Positions 17,094-24,397 of a stretch of DNA of 64,000 nt are shown in pieces. How positions within the stretch are numbered: position 1 is the first letter of the stretch; each line of letters starts with the position of its first letter. The stretch is from assembly GCA_910577255.1 (NCBI GenBank), contig CAJTMH010000002.1:496001-560000 (forward strand), in the 5' to 3' direction. A program made the position numbers and the translations under genes. The stretch comes from an uncultured Duncaniella sp. (lineage in GTDB: Bacteria; Bacteroidota; Bacteroidia; Bacteroidales; Muribaculaceae). Below the pieces are notes generated by a model. The model ran no database searches. It saw nothing but the letters and a program-made list of their open reading frames with translations, and was not told the DNA's origin.

Positions 17094-17630
17094 CTACCAA
17101 TCGGGCCACGCGGGACGCAGGCAGGGCGAGACATCGGCCATAGAAATCGACCGGAGAGCCACAGCAAGATTCCCCGCCGCCTTTTCACCGAGCATCCCGG
17201 CTATTTCGGTAGATTCGACCGATATGGCCCATAGCTGCAATGCCTTGTAGGCGATGCTCTGCTCCAAGGCCCGGCGTATCCCTGAATGAGCACCGGACGA
17301 AAGCTTTCCGGGAGCCGACAGCTCAAACTGAAGAAGCGCATCGGAATCATCGTCGGCCTCCTGATGGGCCACGTCAGAAGCCTCGTCCTCATCATCGAGA
17401 TTACAATCGGTGATAAACGGCAGAAGGGACACTATCACTTCGGCAAAAGCATTTTTGACCAGCAGCCGCAACAATCCTTTGCGCCCTGGCTCGAGGATGG
17501 GCCCGAAGAGCGCCCGCCCCTCCTCGCCGCCCGACAACGACTGCATGGCGGCTATGGCATGGGCCGTATCGGTGATCACATTGGTTGACAGTGAATAAAG
17601 CATAATGTAATAAAGGTTTAAAAAGGTCAT
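17094..17630 (-). CDS. Uncharacterised protein in the portal-like cassette
   Basis: A 178-residue protein without a family I recognise. The N-terminal third is hydrophobic-leaning and helical, the middle is strongly acidic (about residues 75-95, many Asp and Glu, including DDEDEASD), and the C-terminal half is helical and Ala/Leu-rich. Its ATG overlaps the stop of the 135-residue gene upstream by four bases, so the two are co-translated. Methionine at codon 10 is an alternative start. It is the last gene of the cassette and ends 20 bases before a strong hairpin. Confidence 0.65.
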   Translation of the reverse strand: MTFLNLYYIMLYSLSTNVITDTAHAIAAMQSLSGGEEGRALFGPILEPGRKGLLRLLVKNAFAEVIVSLLPFITDCNLDDEDEASDVAHQEADDDSDALLQFELSAPGKLSSGAHSGIRRALEQSIAYKALQLWAISVESTEIAGMLGEKAAGNLAVALRSISMADVSPCLRPAWPDW

Positions 17631-18034
17631 GAACGGACTGATGATGACGACGAATGGCTCACGAGCTTCTGGACAAGGCGCAGAGCCGTGGACGGGGCAA
17701 TGAAGAACCGCGACGAGCCCTCAAATGCCAACACATAGGCCAGCGCATCGCCGAGAGGCACTCCACGGCGGTCCATCACGCGCTGCACCTTGTTATTGAT
17801 CTCGCGCCACATATCCAGACGGCGGTCACGACGCATCGGGAGGCGTCCGTGGCGCAACACGCGCAGCACACGCAGCGCATAGGTGTAGGTGCAGTAGTAG
17901 TGGGGCGCGGGACACATGATGGCCCTTTGCGCCACGGTCAACATGTTAATAGGTTCTTCGGGTGGTAGCGACTTGATGATGCTACGGCATACTTTCAGAA
18001 AATGTCGGTCACGAGTTTCAACTAAAGCGAGCAT
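17627..18034 (-). CDS. Uncharacterised basic protein in the portal-like cassette
   Basis: A 135-residue basic protein, Arg-rich in the middle (RVLRVLRHGRLPMRRDRR). The APHYYCTYTYAL segment and a final SRFFIAPSTALRLVQKL segment look like conserved motifs, but I cannot assign a family. Small proteins with a SRFFxxPxxA-type end occur near structural genes in some Bacteroidales phages by my recollection; this is weak. A TAAATTTG -7 element on the minus strand (18089-18096) lies 55 bases upstream, suggesting its own promoter. The C-terminus is a run of serines. Confidence 0.65.
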   Translation of the reverse strand: MLALVETRDRHFLKVCRSIIKSLPPEEPINMLTVAQRAIMCPAPHYYCTYTYALRVLRVLRHGRLPMRRDRRLDMWREINNKVQRVMDRRGVPLGDALAYVLAFEGSSRFFIAPSTALRLVQKLVSHSSSSSVRS

Positions 18035-18088
18035 GATAAGTGTGGTTTTTAATGGATAAATAATGGTTTTTGTGTCAAGGTTTCATTG

Positions 18089-18096
18089 GCAAATTT
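18089..18096 (-). promoter_or_regulatory. -7 element upstream of the 135- and 178-residue genes
   Basis: TAAATTTG on the minus strand matches the -7 consensus. The -33 region is poor. A CACATGTG palindrome lies about 8 bases upstream (about 18103-18110). If active, the last two cassette genes can be expressed without the portal-like gene. Confidence 0.4.
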
Positions 18097-18142
18097 ACAA
18101 TAGCACATGTGTAAAATCGCCGCACTTCCATGTAAAAAGATG

Positions 18143-19444
18143 TTAATACACAGCCAAGGCCTTGACATCGCGGGCCGTGCGGAAAGCATTGAAAGTCTCG
18201 AAAATATCGAGTAGGGCTATTGCCGAATTATACACCTGGCTGTCATAAAGCGAAGCTGACTGGTTGCGGCTGTCGGCCTGCCCCTGCAGCGAGGATGTCA
18301 CCCCCGACACCTGCTGAAGCATACGCAGTTGGATTTCAAGGAGTCCCGCCGCCCCCTCGCTTGAGCCGGAGGTGGTGACCTCGCGCGGGAGCTGCGTCAC
18401 ATTGGGATTGACCGGAAGCACACCACCCGGATTGGCCCAGATGCGCGAGGCATCCTTCAGCTCCATTCCATCAGGGAGAGCGTCGAGCGGATAGAGTAAG
18501 ACACCCTTGGCGCTGTGGGCAAGAATAGCGTCTATCACGGTGATGAGACGGTTGATGTAGAGCTGCTGATCCACCACATCCTCGATGAACGAATGCACCT
18601 CTCCGTCAGTGAGAGGGTAGAATTTCACCACAAATGGGTGTGAGACATGACGATATGGCGAACGCGTCTCCTCGATGAGCGTGCCGTCGGGCGCAAAATA
18701 ACGGCAGTGCCAGTGAGGACGCGCACTCCCATCGGCCAAGGCATCGACCTCAAAAGTCCACACCTCTATCACCCGGCACACACCACCTTGCGCTGATGAC
18801 GCGTCGGCGAATCCGCCCACAGGCCCGGAGTCGGCCATATCGGCCAGTGACACACCTGGATAGGGTATACGCAAGGAGGCATATATCTCGTCAAGCTGAC
18901 GGCACCGACCGGGGTCGCCGTGGCCGAAACGCAGTTTCAGCTCCGAGGCAGAGAAACTATGCAGCATCCCCACGAGGCGCAGGTCGTTGCCGCGCGGGTC
19001 GAGGAAACGGTTACAGAAGAAAGCAGCCGGGCTGACATTGTCGACCCACACACCCACACCCTCGAAACGGTGTTCGTAGCTCACTCGCTGCACCACGCAT
19101 CCCGATATCAGGAACTCCTCCATGGCGCGGCTGTCGAGCTCGTCGAGATGGTTGGCATCATGGAGTTGCCTCAGGCGCTCGTCAGTGATGGCTGTGGCCT
19201 GCGACAGGTTATAGCGGAACCTCCCCACGACGCTCTTCACAAGCGAACGCAGAAGATTGTTGGTGAGAGGCTCGCGACCCGACCGGCGGAATCTCTCACC
19301 GATGGTCTCGGGTGTGCCGTCGGCCGCCACCACAATGTCGTCCCACTGACGGCCATAAGTGAAATTCTTGAGCCTGCGGCGGGTGGCCCGCAGACGTGAC
19401 GAGTCATTGTAAGCCTTGAGGGCTGCCTGAAATACTGGATTCAT
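18143..19444 (-). CDS. Phage portal-like protein outside any prophage
   Basis: A 433-residue protein that resembles phage portal proteins, the dodecameric ring through which DNA enters the capsid. Seen: a basic N-terminus with RRRLKNFTYGRQWDD (22-36), the conserved REPLTNNLLRSLVKSVVGRF (57-76), a beta-rich wing region (100-285), the helix QQLYINRLITVIDAILAHSA with KGVLLYP (about 290-320), and a Gln/Asn/Ser-rich region SSLQGQADSRNQSASLYDS near the end. Many portals have 500-750 residues, so this may be a compact or C-terminally shortened form. No terminase, capsid, protease, tail, integrase or lysis gene flanks it, and base composition resembles the host. Assignment rests on pattern recognition, not a search. 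Confidence 0.6.
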   Translation of the reverse strand: MNPVFQAALKAYNDSSRLRATRRRLKNFTYGRQWDDIVVAADGTPETIGERFRRSGREPLTNNLLRSLVKSVVGRFRYNLSQATAITDERLRQLHDANHLDELDSRAMEEFLISGCVVQRVSYEHRFEGVGVWVDNVSPAAFFCNRFLDPRGNDLRLVGMLHSFSASELKLRFGHGDPGRCRQLDEIYASLRIPYPGVSLADMADSGPVGGFADASSAQGGVCRVIEVWTFEVDALADGSARPHWHCRYFAPDGTLIEETRSPYRHVSHPFVVKFYPLTDGEVHSFIEDVVDQQLYINRLITVIDAILAHSAKGVLLYPLDALPDGMELKDASRIWANPGGVLPVNPNVTQLPREVTTSGSSEGAAGLLEIQLRMLQQVSGVTSSLQGQADSRNQSASLYDSQVYNSAIALLDIFETFNAFRTARDVKALAVY

Positions 19445-19510
19445 AGCTATTCAATTATTCGGGATGATGAAACAGATGGAAAATTGCGATAATGCGCCGG
19501 AAATGATTAA

Positions 19511-20065
19511 TCAGCCGAGAGGAGCCACCCCGGCAAGGGCCGCCTCATCGAAGTCATACTCGCCGTCGACGCGGCGCACACACCGCAACATGGCCGGAAA
19601 GTCGCTTGCCATCGAGGCCGGATAAAGCCTCAGCGAGGAACCGTCAAAAACGGCCACAGGCATAGCCGCCGTGGCGCGGGTATAGGGATGGAGCTGTCGC
19701 CGGGCCACGGCGGAGTCGGGCGATGTGACCACCCGGGCCGGAGCAACCCATGACGAGAGCCTGACATCAACCACACGCACTATGTCGGGAGGCAACGAGA
19801 TGACCGTCCCACCTGAGTCATCCGCAGGGGTAAGCATCACCGACGCAGCAATGTCGGCGACTTTAAGAAGCGTAATCGGGGCTGTCAGAAGCAGGTCAAG
19901 ATACCATTTTTCCATCTCGGCAACAAGAAGCGAGTCGATGTCGATGCCATCCTGACGCACTACGGACGCATCATGGCGCAAAGGATCAAAGGCACGGTGT
20001 TGGCGCCAGAGGTCGAGCATTTCGGGGCGGGTGAGGTGAAGAAGCATAAGCAGTGTGGTTTTCAA
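19511..20065 (-). CDS. Probable head-tail adaptor-like protein in the portal-like cassette
   Basis: A 184-residue protein encoded 66 bases upstream of the portal-like gene. The order of motifs resembles phage adaptor or ring proteins that dock under the portal: a helical N-terminus with EMEKWYLDLLLTAPI (51-65), then SLPPDIVRVVDVRLSSW (90-106), a variable loop, and AAMPVAVFDGSSLRLYPAS (133-151). The LPxDxxRxxxxxLxxW step followed by PVAxxxG...LxLYP is what I associate with that family. This is inference by analogy. No promoter of the standard form is obvious upstream. The gene diverges from bioB. Confidence 0.5.
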   Translation of the reverse strand: MKTTLLMLLHLTRPEMLDLWRQHRAFDPLRHDASVVRQDGIDIDSLLVAEMEKWYLDLLLTAPITLLKVADIAASVMLTPADDSGGTVISLPPDIVRVVDVRLSSWVAPARVVTSPDSAVARRQLHPYTRATAAMPVAVFDGSSLRLYPASMASDFPAMLRCVRRVDGEYDFDEAALAGVAPLG

Positions 20066-20237
20066 AGTGTGACAAAGGGGGTAAAAACTGTGGCAATGTG
20101 TCCGGGAGATGAATCGGACACTGCAAAGTTACTGCCGTCGACACCCCCTAAAGGTGCGATAATATCATTTAAGCCATATAATTCATACTTTCACCAAAAA
20201 TAACCTTTTCATAAGTACAATTCCTTAAAAATTTAGC

Positions 20238-20245
20238 TACATTTG
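20238..20245 (+). promoter_or_regulatory. -7 element of the bioB promoter
   Basis: TACATTTG, a full consensus match, 23 bases before the bioB ATG; predicted start near 20251 gives a short leader of about 18 bases. No good -33 element. No regulator-binding palindrome was recognised. Confidence 0.55.
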
Positions 20246-20268
20246 CACCCACAAAAAAACGCATACAC

Positions 20269-21237
20269 ATGGCAGATATAGCATATCTCAAACACAAAAT
20301 ACTCAACGGCGAAAATATCACCGAATCAGAAGCTCAGACCCTCGCCGACCTTACCCCCGAAGAGGAGGAGCAGCTAATGGAAGCTGCCGCGGAGATCACG
20401 AGTAAATTCGGCTCCAAGCATTTCGACTCCTGCTCTATAATCAACGCTCGTTCAGGGCGTTGCCCCGAAAATTGCAAATGGTGTGCACAGTCGGCCCATT
20501 ATCCCACGTCAATAAGCAGCTACCCTCTCGTAGACCATGACGAATGCATGCGTCTGGCCGACTACAACCGCGAGCAGGGCATAGGCCGCTTCTCGCTTGT
20601 CACGAGCGGTCGCACCGTGGAGGGAAAGGCCCTTGACACTATCTGCGACTATTACAGCGAACTCGCCGAAAAAGGTGGCATGCACCTGTGTGCGTCCATG
20701 GGACTCCTCTCTGCCGAAGCGCTCCGCCGCCTCCGCAAATCCGGCGTCACACGCTACCACTGCAACATGGAGACTGCACCGTCCCACTTCCCCACCCTCT
20801 GCTCCACCCACACCATCGAGGATAAGATCCGCACCATCAACGCCGCCCGCGAAGCAGGGATGGAGATATGCTGCGGAGGTATAATAGGCATGGGAGAGAC
20901 CGCCGCACAAAGGGTGGAATTCGCAATCGCGCTCCGACGTGTAAACCCCGACTCGATTCCTATCAACATCCTCTCGCCCATCCCCGGGACACCACTTGCC
21001 GACTCCAAGCCTCTAACCGAGCGCGAGATACTGCTCACGGTGGCGGCATTCAGGATGATCCATCCACACGTGGTACTACGTTTTGCCGGAGGCCGAGCCG
21101 CGCTCAGCCGCGAAGCACAGATTAAAAGCATACATATCGGCATCAACGGTGGCATCATGGGCGACCTTCTCACCACAATCGGCTCACAGATAGCCGACGA
21201 CAAAGCCATGGTGGCCGAATGCGGTTACACCTTCTGA
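20269..21237 (+). CDS. bioB: Biotin synthase
   Basis: Radical-SAM enzyme that inserts sulfur into dethiobiotin to make biotin. The radical-SAM cluster motif is C65-x3-C69-x2-C72 (CPENCKWC), preceded by the family block SCSIINARSGRC. Later landmarks are the HCNMETAPSHFPTLCSTHT segment (with the 2Fe-2S cysteines) and CCGGIIGMGET, and the INILSPIPGTPL block. The length of 322 fits. No other bio genes are adjacent. It is followed 51 bases later by a ThiF-like gene in the same direction, probably co-transcribed. Confidence 0.96.
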   Translation: MADIAYLKHKILNGENITESEAQTLADLTPEEEEQLMEAAAEITSKFGSKHFDSCSIINARSGRCPENCKWCAQSAHYPTSISSYPLVDHDECMRLADYNREQGIGRFSLVTSGRTVEGKALDTICDYYSELAEKGGMHLCASMGLLSAEALRRLRKSGVTRYHCNMETAPSHFPTLCSTHTIEDKIRTINAAREAGMEICCGGIIGMGETAAQRVEFAIALRRVNPDSIPINILSPIPGTPLADSKPLTEREILLTVAAFRMIHPHVVLRFAGGRAALSREAQIKSIHIGINGGIMGDLLTTIGSQIADDKAMVAECGYTF

Positions 21238-21288
21238 ATAGAACCCATACCCACACAATAGAAACCTGAGAAACCAGCCCCCACATCG

Positions 21289-22023
21289 ATGCCCACCACT
21301 ACCTTCACACCTGAACAGTCGGCTCGTTACCGTGGCCACCTATCTCTCTGCGAGATTGATCTACCCGGCCAACAAGCCATAGCCTCGGCCAAGGTACTTA
21401 TAATCGGCGCCGGTGGCCTTGGCTCACCGGTGGCCCTCTATCTTGCCGCAGCCGGAGTGGGCACCATAGGCATAGTTGACCCTGACACCGTGTCGCTCAG
21501 CAACTTGCAACGCCAGATCATGCACGGCACACCCGATCTCGGGCGCCCGAAGGTCGACTCCGCCCGGGACTCCATAGGGCTCGTAAACCCGCACACCCGC
21601 GTCGAGCCTCACCCTGTGTTTCTCACCGACGACAACGCCCGCGAACTTATCGGGGGCTATGACATAATAGTGGACTGCACTGACAATCTCCCGACCCGGC
21701 TCCTCATCAACGACACGTGCGTAGCCACAGGTCGCCCATACGTCTACGGAGCCGTGTCCAGATTTTCCGGACAGGTCTTCACTCATCTTCCCGGCACAGC
21801 CTCCTACCGCGACATCTTCGACACTCAGCAGAACTCCGACACTCTCCCTTGCTCCATCAACGGCATCCTGAACACAGTAGTGGGAGTGGTAGGCACACTC
21901 CAGGCCACGGAGGTGATAAAACACATCGTAGGCACCGGAGATCTGCTCACCGATAGGCTCCTCGTGTTCGACGCCCTCGCCATGACATTCAACACATTCG
22001 TAATCAGTCCGATAGCCCACTGA
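21289..22023 (+). CDS. ThiF/MoeB-family E1-like protein lacking the zinc cysteines
   Basis: A 244-residue protein with the adenylyltransferase fold that activates ubiquitin-like sulfur carriers such as ThiS or MoaD. Seen: the N-terminal RYRGHLSLCEID, the nucleotide loop GAGGLGSPVALYLAAAGVG, the DPDTVSLSNLQRQIMH block with its catalytic Arg, and DCTDNLPTRLLIND. The Cys before GILNTVVGVVGTLQA is kept and would match the catalytic cysteine of E. coli ThiF. The first zinc pair (CYRC in relatives) reads SYRD here, and the second C-terminal CxxC is absent, so the structural zinc is lost. Neither thiS nor moaD is adjacent; the neighbour is bioB. Which carrier it serves is unclear. Confidence 0.8.
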   Translation: MPTTTFTPEQSARYRGHLSLCEIDLPGQQAIASAKVLIIGAGGLGSPVALYLAAAGVGTIGIVDPDTVSLSNLQRQIMHGTPDLGRPKVDSARDSIGLVNPHTRVEPHPVFLTDDNARELIGGYDIIVDCTDNLPTRLLINDTCVATGRPYVYGAVSRFSGQVFTHLPGTASYRDIFDTQQNSDTLPCSINGILNTVVGVVGTLQATEVIKHIVGTGDLLTDRLLVFDALAMTFNTFVISPIAH

Positions 22024-22084
22024 ACGGCCCACCATCATTAACTATTTTTAACCCCATAAATTCCACCGTCATAATCATTTTGTC

Positions 22085-22092
22085 TACTTTTG
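22085..22092 (+). promoter_or_regulatory. -7 element upstream of the MetE-like gene
   Basis: TACTTTTG matches the -7 consensus, with predicted start near 22098 and a 34-base leader. The -33 element is weak. Confidence 0.5.
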
Positions 22093-22131
22093 CGCGATTA
22101 ATATGACGAAAGTCGCACATTTTCTTGCATT

Positions 22132-23259
22132 ATGACTACATTACAGAAAAAGCCTCGCGTGGAAATCGTGGGCAGCTTCCTTCCTCCCGAGGAACTCGAA
22201 GAAGCACGCCTCGCCATGCGTCATGGCAACCTTACGACTGAAGCATACAGCGAAATCCAGGACAAAGTTATCGACCGCCTGATTGACCGTGAGATAGAGG
22301 CCGGCCTACAGATAGTGACCGATGGTGAAATGCGGCGAAAAGCCTGGGACAGAGACTTCTGGGAAGGTCTCGACGGCATGAACCGCGAGCGCATTGACAC
22401 TGGCCGAATCTATCAGGACGAGGTGGTGCAGCATGACCTTCTTCGTTTCACCGGACGTATCGCTTACAATCCCCAACACCCCTTCTTCGAAAAATTCACC
22501 CACATGCAGCAGCTGGCTGCCGGTCGCGCCGAAGTGCGTCAGACCATCCCATCTCCCGGCGAGCTCTACATGCGCATACTCGTAGGCTCAAACGGCGACA
22601 TCAGCAAACTCTATGAATCCCCCTCCACTCTCGAGGATGACATAGTAGAGGCCTATCACCGCACCATTGAGCAATTCTATGCTCTCGGATGCCGCCACAT
22701 ACAGCTCGACACAGGCGTGTGGGGCCGACTCGGCGAACAGTCGTTCGAGCGATTCCTTCTCCTCGGAGGAATCAACGCCGACGAGGTCACCGACAAGCTC
22801 CTCGACCTCATCAACCGCACCATCAATGGTCGTCCCGCCGATCTGGAAATCACCCTCAGCATCGCCGCCGACGAGACAAGCATCCCGCGTTGGGGCGATG
22901 AAAAAGAGCTTCAGCATCTGCGCCTTATGCTTGAGAATGTGGATGCCGATGCCTTCCTCCTGCCATTTGATATCAACTATCCCGAACACCTCGAGGTTCT
23001 CCGCTGGCTTCCCGAAGGCAAACGCGCCATCCTCGGCCTCGTTGACGGCAGCCTCCCCAATGTGGAGTCGATCCCCGACATCGTCAATGCCGTCCGTGTG
23101 GCCAATCGCCATGTGCCGCTCTCTTTTATCTCCATCAGCCCACGTTGCGGTTTCAAGGTGCGCGACCGCGAACGCCAGGGACTCAACTATGAAACCCAAT
23201 GGGATAAAATCTCACTCCTTCAGCAGGCAGCTGAGGTCATCGGTGCTGAAAACGCCTGA
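22132..23259 (+). CDS. MetE C-terminal-domain-like (YxjG-type) protein with altered metal site
   Basis: A 375-residue TIM-barrel protein related to the catalytic half of cobalamin-independent methionine synthase. Family landmarks: the start VEIVGSFLPP, IVTDGEMRR (with the DGE turn), the GLVDGSLPNVES strand and a final SPRCGFKVRDRE. In active enzymes a His-x-Cys, a Glu and a later Cys hold zinc. Here only the last Cys (SPRCGF) is clear; the HxCxGN region reads SIAADETSIPRWG, and the substrate-binding DEP motif reads LDTGVWG. So it is probably not a standard methionine synthase; it may act on another methyl donor or have lost metal dependence. Monocistronic, with a terminator after it. Confidence 0.75.
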   Translation: MTTLQKKPRVEIVGSFLPPEELEEARLAMRHGNLTTEAYSEIQDKVIDRLIDREIEAGLQIVTDGEMRRKAWDRDFWEGLDGMNRERIDTGRIYQDEVVQHDLLRFTGRIAYNPQHPFFEKFTHMQQLAAGRAEVRQTIPSPGELYMRILVGSNGDISKLYESPSTLEDDIVEAYHRTIEQFYALGCRHIQLDTGVWGRLGEQSFERFLLLGGINADEVTDKLLDLINRTINGRPADLEITLSIAADETSIPRWGDEKELQHLRLMLENVDADAFLLPFDINYPEHLEVLRWLPEGKRAILGLVDGSLPNVESIPDIVNAVRVANRHVPLSFISISPRCGFKVRDRERQGLNYETQWDKISLLQQAAEVIGAENA

Positions 23260-23293
23260 GAATGAATTAATATCCCCACGCTATAACTTGCAT

Positions 23294-23346
23294 AAAATGA
23301 CTGCCCCGGTCATCCTCTCTGGACACACCGGCGGCAGTCATTTTTC
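23294..23346 (+). terminator. Intrinsic terminator after the MetE-like gene
   Basis: AAAATGACTGCC (23294-23305) pairs with GGCAGTCATTTT (23333-23344), with an inner CGGT/ACCG stem, and ends in a T run. It isolates the polysaccharide locus from upstream transcription. Confidence 0.85.
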
Positions 23347-23483
23347 ACATACAGATGCATCGTTTGGGAGTTGTTTGTCGAAAAAGTGTGAAAAACTCTG
23401 TTTTTTACTTAATATGCGCCTTCCATGGACTCCTTTGGAGCTCTTTTTTTGCCAAATAATTAGCCCGATTGGCAGTTTTTTTA

Positions 23484-23491
23484 TACCTTTG
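23484..23491 (+). promoter_or_regulatory. -7 element of the main polysaccharide operon
   Basis: TACCTTTG matches the -7 consensus; transcription would start near 23497. The expected -33 position has no TTTG. No flanking inverted repeats of the kind that let Bacteroides capsule promoters invert were found. Confidence 0.55.
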
Positions 23492-23496
23492 CATCT

Positions 23497-23837
23497 GCGA
23501 AACCGTAGCATAAGTAACTAATTTCAACCCTTTAAACAAGGTGCAACGATAGTAGCAAGAATATAATCATCATCTTGCTTTGGATACCATGCTGAGATTT
23601 CGGGGTTACAATCGCCGGTTGCCGGGTCGGGAGCCTGATTGGGATCCGAAGTTTCAAAAAGTTGTAAGATTTTTGGAATAGCCGGACTAACCTTGCGCCA
23701 CCTGCCTCAATTAACCGGGGTGGGGAATGGAAAATATGCCTTATCCGCATCTGCCCCGCAATCGCCGCTGACGTTTCGCACCCATCAGCCTCCTTCCTCA
23801 ACGTCACTCTATCACCGCCTATACTCTGATTGAATCT
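23497..23837 (+). promoter_or_regulatory. Long untranslated leader of the polysaccharide operon
   Basis: About 340 bases from predicted start to the upxY-like ATG. No credible ORF is present. It contains a 7-bp hairpin AGCAAGA/TCTTGCT (23554-23560 with 23573-23579), a repeated CAATCGCCG (about 23609 and 23758) and an 8-bp long-range complement TGCGAAAC / GTTTCGCA joining its first bases to about 23773-23780. In Bacteroides capsule loci the leader is where UpxY proteins act to prevent premature termination, so this leader is the likely target of the next gene's product. Confidence 0.5.
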
Positions 23838-24386
23838 ATGGCCGATAACGACCTCCGATGGTATGCCATCAAAGTGTTCTACAACAAAGTGTTTGACATC
23901 CAGCAGACATTCAATGAACGTGGCATAGAGAGCTATATCCCCCTCACAACCTCCATCGTGGAACGCAACGGCGTCAAGAAGAAAGTGACCCGGCCACTCA
24001 TATCGTCGCTGATGTTCTTCCGCACCACCCCCGATGCAGCTCTCGCCATGCAGGGCTCACTTGAAGGCCGCGCCATGCTCTACACGCGGCGCCAAGAGTG
24101 GAAACGCGTCCCGGTAGCTATCCCCGACCGCGAAATGAACATCTTCATGCTCGTGACATCCAATGGCGAAAACGGAGTGGAATATCTCGGCGAGGACCTT
24201 CCGCGTTACCACAAAGGGGACACCGTAAGGGTCATTGACGGCCCATTCAAAGGCTCCGAGGGACACATCGTCCGCATCAAGGATGACCATCGCCTCGTGG
24301 TGACAGTCGAAGGCCTATGCGCCGTGGCCACAAGCTACATCCCTCGTTGCTTCCTCCAGAAAATCGAAAATACTGACAAAAAATAA
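23838..24386 (+). CDS. UpxY-type NusG-family transcription antiterminator
   Basis: A 182-residue NusG paralogue of the kind that heads capsule loci in Bacteroides, where each UpxY promotes elongation of its own operon. The NusG N-terminal domain is seen from WYAIKVFYNKVFDIQQTFNE through SSLMFFRTT, and the C-terminal KOW motif at about 134-165 (KGDTVRVIDGPFKGSEGHIV). Length and layout match UpxY. No UpxZ-type inhibitor gene follows, unlike the paired B. fragilis loci, so only the antiterminator half of that switch is present here. It is the first gene of the polysaccharide operon and follows a long leader. Confidence 0.9.
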   Translation: MADNDLRWYAIKVFYNKVFDIQQTFNERGIESYIPLTTSIVERNGVKKKVTRPLISSLMFFRTTPDAALAMQGSLEGRAMLYTRRQEWKRVPVAIPDREMNIFMLVTSNGENGVEYLGEDLPRYHKGDTVRVIDGPFKGSEGHIVRIKDDHRLVVTVEGLCAVATSYIPRCFLQKIENTDKK

Positions 24387-24397
24387 TTAGCCCGATC

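Noticed and set aside
17094..20065. Complete or inducible prophage
   Set aside because: No integrase, terminase, capsid, tail or lysis genes and no att-like repeats around the four genes.
22667..23521. 284-residue plus-strand ORF overlapping the MetE-like gene
   Set aside because: Ser/Arg/Pro-rich product in an alternative frame of the MetE-like gene; typical shadow of GC-rich sequence.
23605..23770. CRISPR-like or tandem repeats from the two CAATCGCCG copies
   Set aside because: Only two copies, 9 bases long, irregularly spaced; no array.
23532..23807. Minus-strand 91-residue ORF in the polysaccharide leader
   Set aside because: No -7 element, no conserved pattern, and it lies in the leader of the plus-strand operon.
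23260..23837. Invertible capsule promoter
   Set aside because: No flanking inverted repeats long enough for a Mpi-type invertase and no invertase gene in the window.
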